Source: Fomes fomentarius
Lineage: Eukaryota > Basidiomycota > Agaricomycetes > Polyporales > Polyporaceae
Assembly: GCA_022606135.1 (NCBI GenBank)
Contig: JABYQN010000011.1
Span: 1,674,001-1,738,000, forward strand
Direction: 5' to 3'
DNA length: 64,000 bases
How positions within the stretch are numbered: the stretch's first letter is position 1; every line of letters starts with the position of its first letter. Made by a program: the position numbers and the translations under genes. Below, piece after piece: positions 37,970-49,819 of the stretch. Under the pieces are notes generated by a model. That model was not told the DNA's origin, did not search any database, and saw nothing but the letters and a program-made list of their open reading frames with translations.

Positions 37970-39258
37970 TTCGAGCAGTGCGAGTAAGATGGCGGGAGTG
38001 GTGGAAGGGAAGAGGACTTGAATTGTGATAAGCAGCGAGGACTTGGTTTATGAGGCCCTCGAGTCTTGCATGTGATTACCGTGCGATCTAATTTTTGCAT
38101 CTTCACTTTTCGTGCCTCGTGGCACTAGACGCCGGAGTAAAATGCCGGCACTGGCGCTTCTGTTTTTGGCTCTGCTCTCGCGCGGTCTCGCGTCGGTCCT
38201 CGTTCCCGACCGCGCTCCACGCTGTTCGAGGCGGCCCATCTGTCTCTTCGCGAACATCTCCAGCGTCGATTTCACAAGCAATTAAGCTCGCAATTCACAT
38301 ATCTTAGAATCACAGGCTTCACGGTCTGTTTTTTTTCTGCTTGGCCGTCGGCATCTTTGCGCCATTGGGCTCTCGATCTGCCACCCCGAGCCTATCGGAT
38401 GTATGGACGGTCGGTTGCGAATTCCGCGCAATTCCGTTCTGACGAAGCACACACCGCGACGCGTGGCGCCCCTCGGTAAGTCCACTGAATTGTTGTTGCC
38501 ACGCACTGAATGAACTGCCATCGCACACATCAATTGATAGACCATGCACAATACAGCGACGAATCATCAACGGCGCAAGTCGGGATAGATCCAGGATAGA
38601 TGGTAGGCCGACAGCCAATTGCAATGCTTTTTCGAACATCTCTTTCTCCGACCTTACTTTCTTCGGACTTCCTCGATTCTCGGCAACTATCTTTGGGCCA
38701 GCGGTACGGAAAGTCCTGCGGCGATTAGCGAACGCGAGCCCACAACCACTGCTGCAATGCTCTCTTTCCCTGTATGGTGGAAGCATGAGCTCTCTTTTTG
38801 AATGTGAAATGGCACTAGCTGGTAACCCGAAGAATGGAGGGGCTGCCCAGTGCCCCAAGGGTTGCAGCTTGTCTTGTGGCGCAGGAGAACACTCTTAACC
38901 GCTTTGGTAAATGCTAGTCCAGAAGGGCCCTCCATCCGTTCTAGGGTCCCATCTACCGGCCGCCTCCATGTCCTTCGCAACTTTGTCGAACCGCGCGACA
39001 TCTCACAGAACTCTCTTCTCACACCTTCTCACACGTACTACAAGGATGCCGATGCATTTAGCATCCGGCGGAGCATCAAGTTCAGTTCTAAATAAACTTT
39101 CAGGGCACGGGCACAAATTCCCATGATATTGAGATTCGCCATCCAAACATAGGAGTACTAGTCCTTTCACAGGCGCTCCCCCGAATCCTGCGATCGGGAC
39201 CCCACCACCCCCGCAGCCCATCTTGCCCTGAGCTACGACCCCGCAAACGTGATAAACC
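37970..39258. other. Divergent spacer between perilipin-like and carboxylesterase genes
   Basis: 1.3 kb that must hold both promoters. Short frames only; no repeat or RNA gene recognised. Confidence 0.45.
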
Positions 39259-41371
39259 ATGTCCCGCGTCCACCTCCACGAAGAGCTCGCGCGATCGAAC
39301 GCTAAGGTCTCCGTCGGAACAAAGTACGGCACGATACAAGGACGGAGAGCAGCGAACGGCACTGCCGTGTTCCTCGGTGGGTGCCCCTCTTGTCTTATCT
39401 GATGGTTGTAGATCCGCCCCTAACATGGTCAACGCCCACTACCCACTCTAACTGACACTCGTGTCGTAATCTTCGACGACTCTGCGTCAGAGGTGCCGTA
39501 CGCGCTGCCGCCAGTGAGGTTCGCAAACCCCGTGCCTCTCCCCGACGACTTCAAGTACGAGGAGAGGGAGTATATTTCCGAGAGCAAGTGTGCGTACGAA
39601 CTCAAACTATCATATCTGATCTGTCCGTACTCACGCTGAGACAGATGCCGTCCAGCCCACGAACGACGGGCAAGCAGCTGGTAACTACGCGATTCTCGAT
39701 CGATAGTCACAGCGGTGGTTATTCATCTCGGGCTTTCCCCTTCTCAGGTATCCCTTATGAGGACAAAGTGGGGCTCGGAAAGCCCAGTGAGAACCCGTAA
39801 GCTGCTTCATGAGTCTTTGGTACCACTCATCCACTGACTGACCGTCCGAACTAAGACTGTTCGTCAACATAGTCGCTCCCCCATCGTTCCCGGCGCAGAG
39901 CGGGTTCCCTGTGAAGGTCTACATCCACGGCGGGTACGAAATCCACCACTTTGTTGTATACGTGCACTCATCGACTATACGTCAGCTACTTGCAATTCGG
40001 GTCGCCGCATGGCCTAAGCTCACAGGCGCAGTACATCGCAGCCGAGCGTTCGGAGGTCTGGGTGAACATAGGTTACAGGCTATCGGCGTTCGGCTTCCTC
40101 GCGAGCGACGAGCCCAAGATCGACGGGAACTTCGGCTTCAAGGACCAGTGGCTGGCGTTGTCATGGGTTCGCGATAACATCAAGGCGTTCGGAGGAAACC
40201 CCGACGACATCCAGCTCTCTGGTCTATCGGCAGGTACATGCACACGTTTCACACAACGGCATGTACTCACTGTGTGTGCTATCTCTAGGTGCCCACTCCG
40301 TCCATCAGCTCCTCCACCACGCCTCCCGCCTCCCAGAGGGCGTCAAGGCACCGTTTGACTCTGCGATCCTACAGTCCAACGCAATGGTGTAAGCACACAC
40401 TCACCTTGTCGTTCGCTCTCGCATCTCACAACTCCCAGCACGACGCCAAAGACCCCCGCCGAGCTCCGGCCGCAATTCGAGGCCCTGGCTCACGCTGTAC
40501 ACCTCGATCCCAAGTCCCCGACGATCCTCGACGACATCCGCGACCCAGAAAAGGTCCCAGCATCGGCGATAACGCATGCGATCGAGCAGGATGCGCTTGG
40601 GATCCAAAACGGCACGTTCCGTGGTACATGGGAGCCTGCCTGGCTTGGTTCCTCCGACCCCATGGAGTGGCAGCGGTCCGGCAACCTCGCGAGAGGGCTC
40701 CTAGCGCACGGAGTCACGTCCGTCGTCATCGGAGACCTTACGGAGGAATGGTACCTCTACTCGCTCTCGCACCCGATTTCGAATATTGCAGACATCGGTA
40801 TCAACCTGGAGAGATACTACAGGCCCGACGTTGTGAAGAAGATGCTGGAAGCGTACCTTGGGGACGATTACGCCGAGAAGGATGTGCTGGGAGGGAAGAA
40901 CCAGGAGGAGTTGGAGAGGCTGTTTGGACAGCTGTTGGCGGAGGGACAGGTGCACCTTCCGGTGAGGCTGTTTGCGAGAGATATGCTCGCGGCGGGGTAC
41001 CCGCTGGTGCGGTATGAGATTCGGTGGACCCCAGAGCAGCTCCGTCCACTCGGTACGTCTTGATACACGAGTAAGGGACACTGGACTACGCACTCACCGA
41101 TCGTCCGATACCAGGATACGTGACCCATGCAACGGACCGTGCGCTATGGGCGTTCCGCCTTCCCTCGCTGCAGGACGACCAGGCCAGTATAGCGCGCAAG
41201 TGGGTATCAACCGTCGCAGATTACGTGACACGCGGGGAAGCGGGGCAAGTGTTGCCTTTGAAGACAATCCTTGCGCTCACGGAGGATAAGGAGATTCGAG
41301 AGGTCGAGGATACAAAGTGGGATGAGTATCTGCGGTTGGGCAAGGCTCTGCCCAGCGAGACGTCGACGTAG
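39259..41371 (+). CDS. Type-B carboxylesterase/lipase (alpha/beta hydrolase)
   Basis: Hydrolyses carboxylic esters; the natural substrate is unknown. The start MSRVHLHEELARSNAKVSVG precedes TKYGTIQGRRAANGTAVF. Then come EVPYALPPVRFANPVPLPDD, EDKVGLGKPSENPLFVNIVA and the oxyanion strand VKVYIHGG (split by an intron). Next are QAQYIAAERSEVWVNIGYRL, FGFLASDEPKIDGNFGFKDQ, WVRDNIKAFGGNPDDIQLSG, and the nucleophile elbow GLSAG followed by AHSVHQLLHHA. The C-terminal part has GNLARGLLAHGVTSVVIGDL, VKKMLEAYLGDDYAEKDVLG, and GYVTHATDRALWAFRLPSL, which supplies the catalytic His region. It ends GKALPSETST at 41371. There is no convincing signal peptide, so it is probably intracellular. The usual GESAG is GLSAG here; the GxSxG core is kept. 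Confidence 0.9.
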
Positions 41372-42012
41372 GTGTTAGGTGCATGCAGACACAGAGTTGG
41401 GGGACTGTGAGATCTAAAGGTGTGTTCCCCAGTAGGTATCTGGAAATTCGTCGGAAACACTGACGTCACGAGTCACCAGACACCAATTTCGGTCCCCGAT
41501 GTATCATAGCATCTTAGTACGGTATATGAAGCTTGTGAGATCTACTTCCAACGATAGCATCGGAGTCACGAGAAATTCCTTCGGTACAGACATTCAACCC
41601 TGAAGCTGAAGGTCAGGCTCGCAAGGCTGCTGCATTTAGGTGCGTCCGTGGAACACTCGCACCAGGCCTGAAGATCCACCCAATTGGTGGTGAGCTGTAG
41701 ATTATCCCCAAGCGCCGTGATTCCCCAGGCCATCTGACATTCTATCTGCGTTCACCCACAGCTCCCGACCAAAGAAGCTGATGCTCGCCGGGCCGCGAGC
41801 GAGGACGAGCGTCGCGTGTAAACATACGCCTTCACGTGGACCGCGCTTGTACGTATAGGTCGTGATGCGCGCCTCTTCTATCTCGCGTGCGGTCGGACGC
41901 GATGAGGTATATATGTTCGATGTCGGATGTGAGCGCGACTCCGATTGCGGTGTCTTCTCGACTCTGCTTACTTACGCGCTGAAAGAACTCACGACACGAC
42001 ACGATGTGGATT
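41372..42012. other. Spacer with coding-like fragments
   Basis: Between the esterase and the sugar transporter. On the plus strand, 41596-41700 reads FNPEAEGQARKAAAFRCVRG, then TLAPGLKIHPIGGEL, before a stop. After a CACAG acceptor at about 41760, LPTKEADARRAASEDERRV ends at TAA near 41822. These look like the remains or last exons of an unidentified gene; no family was recognised. Confidence 0.35.
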
Positions 42013-44320
42013 ATGCCGTTGAGAGGGAAGTGGCTGGTGTGGGCGATCACAGGTACGTCACGCTATTCCGAGTCTTAGCTAATTGATCTATCAGACGAGA
42101 CTGAGTGTGGTTTGCGTGGCCGTGCTCAGCATGCTGCTGTCAGGGCTTCCTGTTACTCGGATATGACCAAGGCGTCATGTCTGGTATCGTGAGTAATGAT
42201 CGTCCATCGTTCCATTCGGGCGCGAGTGATTTACATTCATGTGAACGTTAGATTGGCGCGGACAACCAGTTTGGCAAGGACTTCAACCATCCAGACCCTA
42301 CGACACAAGGCACGATTGTACGTGTAATGTCCTGGTCTAAGAGCGTTCTCAAACGTTGTGCTGTGCGCAATACTTTTAGGTTGCGATTTATGTGCGTCAC
42401 AGACGTCCTAGTGTCTCTCGCTGTGCGATGTGTTCACTGATTGTTCTGAAAGGACATAGGATGCGCGATAGGCAGTCTGATCACCTTTTTCTGGGGCGAG
42501 AGTATCGGAAGGAAACGCATGATTATGGCTGGCGCAACGACAATGCTTGTTGGGACGGTACGTGACGTCTACCGGTTGTTCTCTATAGATATGTTCAGGC
42601 CGATCCCCCAGGCTATCATGACGAGTGCGACGACTCTCGCGCAACTCTACGTTGGTCGGATCGTCACTGGAATCGTGAGCTTGTATCATGGCTTCTCGAA
42701 GTAGGAAAATCCTGAAAATTGCGTTCTCTATACTTACAGGGCAACGGATTCAACTCGTCGTCCATCCCGGTATACCAGAGTGAGACGTGCGGAGGGGTGA
42801 TCCGAGGAACATTGGTTTGTCTCAACTCGACTGTGACCATCATCGGGCTCGTCATCGTAAGCATGGTTCCCCCTTTCTTCTAAAAATCACAGCATTTCAC
42901 TCTTGTGGCAGGCATACTGGCTGGATTACGGCATGTCCTATGTCGATGGTCCTTCTCAATGGCGTCTCCCAATTGGTACGTATCCCATTACTAATGCTCA
43001 AGATATACTAACATGCCTTACAGGCTTCCAAGCGGTCTTCGCCTTGTGCCTTCTGCTGCAAGTCGCTGTCCTGCCCGACAGTCCTCGCTGGTGCATGGCA
43101 CACGGACGTGAAGAGGAGGGCGCACGCATCCTCGCTCAGCTCGAGGACCGCGATTCTGTCGATCACCCCGATGTCGTCGCGAAGCGCAAGGAGATCGAAA
43201 TCTCGCTCGCGCAGGAGAGTGCTGGTGGTCCGTTCCGCTATCGCGAGCTTTTGCAGGGTGGCCCGCTTGGCAATTTCAGGCGGATTTGTCTGTGTATTGG
43301 AATCAACGTTATGCAGCAGTTTACGGGGTACGTGTGGTCGACATCTTATCTTGAAGTTGACATCTGAACTGACGGATATATGCAGCGCGAACATGATCAA
43401 GTGAGTGGCATGAGGGCTACTTGAAGTGTGTAACTGATCATTCGTCGCAGCTACCTTGCTCCGGTTGTATATCAGAACACCATGGGTCTCTCCCGCAATC
43501 TCTCACTCATCTTGGGAGGATTTACCGCTGTCACATACATGTTCGCATCGTTTATTCCGCTATGGGTACGCCATTCGCGGACGCTATCCTGAAGGCCTAC
43601 TCAACTTTGTTTAGACGGTGGACCGTTACGGACGGCGTGCGCTCCTCATGATCTCAGCCACCGGACTGTCTGCCTGTTATATCGTCGCCTCTATACTTCT
43701 GTCGATCGGGACGAAAGGCGCGGCATATGGCGCGACAGCGATGGTGTTCATCTTCCAGATCTTCCTCGGTATCGGATACCTACCGATCGTGAGTATATCC
43801 TCTCTCTCTATCATTGCCTTCTCGCATAATCTGAGGACTCCCTTCTGTGCTTGCATAAAGCCATGGCTCTATCCAGCGGAGGTACGCACCGGCTCACGAC
43901 CCATCCCACTACAGTCTGAAACTCACCGGAATCCCTATATAATAGATCACAACAACCCGCATCCGTGCGCGCGGCTCCGCCATCTCCTCGTTCTTCAACT
44001 GGATGTGCGTCTTCGCCGTCGTCGAGATGACCCCACCCGCGATCGCGAACATCAGCTGGCGCGTGTTCATCATCTTCGCGATCTTCAACGCGCTCTGGGT
44101 CCCGCTCGTGTACGCGTTCTTCCCCGAGACGAAGGGCCTCGAGCTCGAGGACATCGACCACATCTTCGAGAAGGGCGGCGTCACCGGCGGTGTCTGGAGC
44201 AGTCCTGGAGGTCGGACTATTGAGAGACGGCGCATCGCGCGCGATGTCGAGGAAGCGGAGAAGGAGAAGAAAGAACCGGTGGATGTGCGGGTCGAGGAGG
44301 GAAGAGACAAGGTGGATTGA
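42013..44320 (+). CDS. Major-facilitator sugar transporter
   Basis: Twelve-helix sugar/H+ symporter family of the plasma membrane. The start MPLRGKWLVWAIT is followed, after an intron whose 3' end is uncertain, by GFLLLGYDQGVMSGI (helix 1 signature). Then GADNQFGKDFNHPD, GCAIGSLITFFWGESIGRKR, IMAGATTMLVGT, LYVGRIVTGIGNGFNSSSIP, VYQSETCGGVIRGTLVCLNS, WRLPIGFQAVFALCLLLQ, PDSPRW, the central loop, RICLCIGINVMQQFTGANMI, NYLAPVVYQNTMGLSRNL, DRYGRRALLMISATGLSACY, PWLYPAEV, RARGSAISSFFNWMCVFAVV, and PETKGLELEDIDHIFEKGG. The tail is charged and ends GRDKVD. All sugar-porter signatures are present across roughly ten short exons. Substrate (hexose, disaccharide or other) cannot be told. It lies head-to-tail after the esterase gene. 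Confidence 0.92.
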
Positions 44321-44760
44321 CGACCAACTATGCTTCGAGTGACGGAGACCACGCTGGTCGCCGCCGGTTCATCTTGGAATCGGTGGTCATTTCGTTGGTC
44401 ATCCACATAAGAGGTACAGGTACTGTTGTAAACTATGAGACATCGTTAGATAGCGATACAAAATTGTGGAGAGCGTCAGGACATGAATGCAAATACGTGA
44501 TAACATGACGAGAGCGTGTGTGCACAGACGTAACAGATAGCAATTAGGTACTGCGGATCGCCGCATCATTATAAGAGAACCAAGAAGACGAAGACAGCAG
44601 GGCATCGATCCAGAATCCAGAACATGGTTGCAAGCCAGTTGCAACACATGCATCGTGCATGCCACCCCTAACAGGTGGCATTCGCACTTTTCAGGGTGGT
44701 CGCAAGAACACCTACAGACGCGCACACACAGAAACAAACGCCTCACTGCACAGAAGAAGC
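44321..44760. other. Convergent spacer
   Basis: 440 bases between the 3' ends of the sugar transporter and the DUF6699 gene. Nothing recognised. Confidence 0.5.
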
Positions 44761-46051
44761 CTATCTTCTTCGCACCGGAGGCGGCATGGGGACGCCCTTG
44801 GACTTGGGCACAGTGCCCAGGTTCAGCTGGAACGTCCCATCCAGATTGTGGGTGACCCACAAGCCCCAGAACATATACCGATCGCCAAGGCAGTCCACGC
44901 GGCGCATGCCGTTCCGGTGCTCGCTCAGCCCCGGGAATTCTCTGCATCTTCTCTGAAACGCGCGCTTCATCTGCTGCCAGGCCTCTGGCAGGTCGCGCTT
45001 GAACGCGTCCGCTTCGTTCCAGACGAGCGGCGTCTGGAAGAAGTCGTAGATCGCGTCCAGAACGTCTTCAAAGAGCACCTGTCCTCCCGATGAGCGTTTG
45101 TCGATGGCGATAGGCCCCCAGGAGCCAGGCGCCCAGAGCGCGGTCGCGTTGTACACGATGGTCACACTGGGGGTTGACGGATGCATCGCGACGTCCTTGA
45201 AGCGGTCGCGGGCAGATACGACGACCGAGCGTGGCGCGATGCGCTTCGCCTGGCTCGGTGGAAGACGGAGGTCCCAGACGAGCCACGGTACATCGGGGTT
45301 GCCTGGGTTTGGGATGAGATACGGGCAGATCATGGGTAACCCGCCGAATGGCGACACTGCTTGGCCTTGACCGGTGCTCCGTGTGCTCCTCATGGAGTTC
45401 GAGCGCGAGCACGGCGTCGGGAGCTGCGTCGGGGAGGGCGTCGGGAAGAACGGCACGGTAACGTTCTGGATGTTCCCGAAGGCATCGACGAACTGCGCGA
45501 CGCCGATGTGTGCGATGGGCGTGCCTACAGGAGGCCATCGCGGCTCATGATCAGATCGGATCCCAGACGCACCCGGATTGGGCCACCCGCCGTAGCGCGC
45601 TGCGGCGTACACGTCAAGCTCAGAAGCAGGGATGGGACGGTTTTGATACAGCGGCAGTTGTAGTTGAGCTGGCGCTTGTGGATATGCCATTGCTGGAATG
45701 TAAGATGAACCTGTTGCTACTGGTATCACCGGGACGTGCACGATTGCAGGTACTACAGGCGGTAGTACGGCCGCAACGCGCGGAGCACTCGCTGCTGGGG
45801 GAGGTGACGATGGCGGCCTCGACGGAGGCGGAGTAGGCACATCGGACCGACTGCCTAGGTACGTACCATCAGGGATGACTGGAACATCTGTCACGTAGTC
45901 GCGCCGCCTCCGACCCCTGGGAGGAGGACTGGGACTTGGAGGCGGCGGAACGACAGGCGGCGGTGAGTCAGGCTGCGCATGGGATGAGTATGGCGATCGC
46001 GGTGAGTTTACGAGATGGCGCTGACCTCTGGCGGAGGACGGTGTCCGCGTG
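44761..46051 (-). CDS. DUF6699-domain protein
   Basis: C-terminal domain of a family that I know only from basidiomycetes, of unknown function. The exon opens after a CCTGTAG acceptor at 46052 and reads through Pro/Arg-rich sequence (SPPPVVPPPPSPSPPPRGRR) to TYLGSRSD and a long Pro/Ala-rich stretch. The domain proper: MICPYLIPNPGNPDVPWLVW, DLRLPPSQAKRI, PSTPSVTIVYNATALWAPGS, IAIDKRSSGGQVLFEDVLDA, IYDFFQTPLVWNEADAF, FQRRCREFPGLSEHRNGMRR, VDCLGDRYMFWGLWVTH. It ends KGVPMPPPVRRR at 44761. The W-D-L start, the VLFEDVLDAIYDFF helix and the RRVDCLGDR end are the diagnostic features. Upstream exons of the same gene are probable (see 46489-47762), but the joining frame is ambiguous. An overlapping 320-codon frame at 46113-47075 competes. 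Confidence 0.7.
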
Positions 46052-46488
46052 CTACAGGAGGGCGATCTGGTGTCAGTTCATACGTAGCACTACCCCTGAT
46101 ACATGCAGATCGTCACGTACTTTGCGCCGCACTTGAAGCTCTCTGTGAACGATGCGTCGCTCTCGACACATTCTCGTTCCGGCTCGGCGCGTTGGACTGC
46201 GGTTGCTGCTCGGGCTGCGCCAGCGGCCGTGGAAGACCAACGCCCGCGTACCCCTGCGTATGCGCACGGGCGTTCCGCTGTGCCCATGTATTAACAGTTT
46301 GCAGATGTGGACAATCGGGGTGATGAGTCATGCGGCAGAGATAGTATGAACAGGCATTCTGCTGCGACGCTTGTGACTGGGCTAGTGAAGGTGCTGGAGT
46401 CGGCACGGGTGCCGGTGCTACTGAAGGGGCACGTTGGGCTACGCATATATCAGCACCTCCTGCAGCTTGCTCTCTGTGGGCTTCCTGA

Positions 46489-47762
46489 TTACTCACAAGG
46501 CTGCGCAGATGCTGGTCGGTGTGCATGGCTAGTCGTAGAGGCTGGAGCAGTAGCCGCGGTAGCAGGCGTCTCCGCAGGACGTTGGCGGAATCGAGGATCT
46601 CGCAGCGGTCGAGAGTTGTCCGGGTCGTCATCCGGCTGCCGCCCACTTCTATATTCTCGTCGTGACCACCGATCAGTAGGGGGCGTAGGGAGAGGGCGCG
46701 ACGTCGAATGCTCAGCTCGCAAACGAGATCGGTGGCTGGCGTCGGACGGGACCCCGGGTGCGGGAACCAATGGCAAGGGATCTGTGGCGCACGGGAAGAC
46801 TCCGCGTAAGCAGCTGAGAAGGGAACGTACTGGGCGACAGTAGCGGGGCGCACCCAGTATGCTGTAATCCTGGGGTATGGGTGCACGCCACGAGCGCGAA
46901 GGTGGCGAAATGACTGAGGGTGGATCTCTCGGATAAGCAGCATGGTCATGTCTTCGTAGAGCTGCGAAGAGGTCTGTCGAATCGGTGCGGGAGGGAGCAG
47001 ATGAGTGGAGAGACACACCTGATCGTATCCCAGATTGGCCATAGTCCCGATGTCGAGGTTCAAAGACGGGATCATGCTCGCCCCAGGTAGTCGGTAGATA
47101 TACGTTCACTCCAGAACTCATTACTGGTGCATTCGCAGCAGAAGCGGGAAGAGAAGGTGGGGCTTGCGGAGGTGGACGTGGAAGCGTGGTGCAAAGGGCT
47201 GCAACGGAATTTTGAGCAGCTCGATTTCGCTGATCGCGCGTGCGCGTGCTCGTGAGGATAGGCCCAGCTGGTGCCGCAGTAACATCGCCTGGTCTGTGAT
47301 TGGAAGGCGCAGGATGGGCAAAAGGTGCATTCGAACCGGCTCGCGGTGCTTGGGGCACATGGGCGCCTTCAGTATCATCGATCGGCGTGTTGGCATCGTG
47401 GGAGGACCCATTACCGGAGCTTGTAGTCCCCTCTCGTGCTGTCGATGACCCTCGCGACACGCCATGGATATGCGCCGTAGAAACAGCTGGCGGGTGAGAA
47501 GGGTCGCCGAGGTACCAGTATTGAGTAATGTGGATGTGAGTCGGGCGTCGCACATTCCTCACGTCCTCCTCGGGCTGTGGCGACGGAGTGAGGAGGGAAT
47601 TCACGGCTTCGCTGAATACGATAAGATTCAGTTATCAGCACACTGGGCAAGGGCAGCGAGCATTTTGGGGTGAGAAGGATGTACATACCTGTGAATATGG
47701 TACCCGTATCTTGGGATCGGAGCCTCAACGGCGTCATGAGAGACATGAGGGTGCTCCATCGC
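46489..47762 (-). CDS. Proline/serine-rich exons, probably the N-terminus of the DUF6699 gene
   Basis: A good splice unit reads MEHPHVSHDAVEAPIPRYGY, then HIHS, across an intron (gtatgt...ttcag, about 47630-47700) into EAVNSLLTPSPQPEEDVRNV and RRPTHIHITQYWYLGDPSH. It then continues open for about 370 codons, rich in Pro, Ser, Arg and Thr. The clean intron with frame continuity argues that this is real coding sequence. The exon must leave this frame before 46489, where a GTGAGT donor lies near 46490; candidate acceptors nearby lead into different frames, so I keep it apart from the DUF6699 exon. No domain is recognised and the true start may be further upstream (VVFKPRLVDRDADESD is in frame before it). 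Confidence 0.45.
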
Positions 47763-48235
47763 ACACAAGACCAGGCGATCGGACTCGTCGGCGTCCCGGT
47801 CGACGAGGCGAGGCTTGAACACGACCGTCAGGTGCTGTGTCCATCGTCAGTGGCACGCATTCTTATGTAGATTCTTGGAGCACGGAGAAGGACGCGTTCG
47901 TTGTGTTCGTGGGTCCAGAGACGAGCGTTCGGGTTACCGAAACGAGATGCTTGCAAAGATCCGGAGGACGTTGTACCTATCCCCACGAACGCGGTCGAAC
48001 CAACAGAAGAGCGTTGCTGCATGGCGAGCGGAGCAATCGCGAGAGGGGGATCGGGGTGGGGGGAGACAACAAGGAGTGTAGAAACTAAAAAAACAACAAC
48101 AGCATAGCAACTAACCCAAGCGCGCCCTCGGCAACGAAATCTGGCGCCTGAGACTTCAAAAGTGTTGATCATAGTACTTAAGCGGGAAACGACTTCGATC
48201 TACTCGGGACCTACTTGCTGAGCTAGCTTCGCGGT
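47763..48235. other. Unassigned; possible first exons of the gene to the left
   Basis: Minus-strand open sequence continues in frame (VVFKPRLVDRDADESDRLVL) to about 47840 and a separate frame runs to 48172. Neither start can be fixed. Confidence 0.3.
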
Positions 48236-48770
48236 TCAGTCATATCGAGCTGCAAGATCAACTCCAGAACACGAAGCGCGTTCGCGATATGTGCCAACTT
48301 GTATCAAGGGTCGATCCAGATTAGTTTGTCGGCGAGCGTGCGGGGTGTAACAGGTGCAGGGAAGTAGTACGCTGAAGCTTAGAGATACATGAGTCAGGCC
48401 AGTGACCCGCGGCGCGGAGGCAGACAGTGTGCGAGGGGAATGCCCGGCGTCTCGTGCTTCGGATGGACAAGAGTTGAACGTGAAGCGGTTTTCGACAGGT
48501 GAGCGGACATGGATCCGGATATCAATGACATGAGGACGTAACGTCTCAAACACACTCCGCGATGGACTTGCGCTAACCAACTGCAGGACGATGGTGGTGA
48601 GCTGAGGGTGCAATCCTGGTGACTTGGTAGGAAATGAAGGAAAAGAGTACGTACGCCCAGGTGTGCGGACCTGTTGTGCCGTGAAATAGAAGCGGCGGAC
48701 GACAGTTCATAGGCGCGTTCAACATTGATGACGGGTAGGCAAGATAGGCCTGCAAACCCCAAAAGACGAG
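48236..48770 (-). CDS. Hypothetical protein, two or more exons
   Basis: A GTACGT donor near 48655 and a CCTGCAG acceptor near 48584 join NVERAYELSSAASISRHNRS (then AHLG) to LVSASPSRSVFETLRPHVID, IRIHVRSPVENRFTFNSCPS and EARDAGHSPRTLSASAPRVT, in one frame, ending GVDLAARYD. A GTTTGCAG acceptor near 48750 suggests a further exon upstream. No domain, signal or membrane segment is seen. A real but unknown gene or an old remnant are both possible. Confidence 0.35.
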
Positions 48771-49630
48771 GAACCGTTACGACACACTTGCAGTGTGATG
48801 ACGCAGGAGTTCTTGTGGACCCCACTGACCAGCGTACCTATGAATGAGCTTGCTAGTCCATGAAAGATTCGTAGTATTCCTGCGTTGTTAGGGGCCTGTG
48901 TCACTACGTACGCGCGGATGTTGAGATTCCTCATACACTACTGGTTCCACGTTCGTTAGCTCCGTACCGGATCCAGCAGGAGCATACGACTCCGACGAGT
49001 GGCGGGCACCTGGCCGGGTTAGAAGGTGACGAAGCGGCCAGGGAGACCCCGAATAAACAAGTAGTCCGGTTTGTCCCGCTGTGCGAGATTGGCGTTTTCC
49101 GTTGCCGTTGCGCGCGGAGGCCCGTTTAGTCTGAGTCGAATACCGTACAATACGTGCATGCGTACACGGTGCTGCCGATGTCCACTACTCTATCAACGTC
49201 AGGGGCTGGTGGGACTTGCTTGCGACGCCGCGCGAAGATCTTTGGCGTCATGATGTTCCGTTGGCGCTGCCAATCGAGGGTATGCTCTTCCAACTTCCTG
49301 CATTTAGCGGAAGAGACAAGAAGGACGGGGCGGAAGGAGGAGATGATGGCAGAGTAAGACGACAAACATCATTAGCGCTTGCTAGTGTGTGGCTATTCCT
49401 TCGGCTTCAGTACGCGTGACGTCACCAGCAGAGCACGGTCCCGTGACTTGCGATCATCTGTGGCTGTTCGCCAAACCGCGAGACATCTAGATGGCATGGT
49501 ATATTGAGGGACGGAGCTAGGCAAACCGAGTACCAGAAAAAGAGCAGCAGGCTGCTACAGACTTGAGTCATGAATACAGCAGAACTGACTGGCTTGAACC
49601 AGCCTTGCGACGACTTGGTGAGGGTACAAG
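48771..49630. other. No gene seen
   Basis: Short frames only, on both strands. The right end merges into the minisatellite at 49631. Confidence 0.45.
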
Positions 49631-49688
49631 AGCATGAGAAACACAAAGAGCATGAGAAACACAAAGAGCATGAGAGCACAAGAGCACA

Positions 49689-49734
<46 letters not shown>

Positions 49735-49757
49735 TGAGAGAACGAGAGCACAAGAGA
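49631..49757. repeat. Minisatellite of AGAGCACGAG-like units
   Basis: Two copies of an 18-base unit (AGCATGAGAAACACAAAG) are followed by about ten 9-base units varying between GAGCACAAG, GAGCACGAG and GAGCATGAG, then decayed copies. It lies 3' of the third zinc-cluster gene, outside its coding exons. Confidence 0.9.
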
Positions 49758-49819
49758 GACATCAGAGAAAGTACCAAGATCAACTTATAGGGCGGTGTCC
49801 GTTTCATAAATGGGACGCA

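Noticed and set aside
46113..47075. 320-codon minus-strand frame overlapping the proline-rich exons
   Set aside because: It overlaps the 46489-47762 frame, which has the better intron evidence. Part of it could still be an exon near 46110-46480, so I did not annotate it as a gene.
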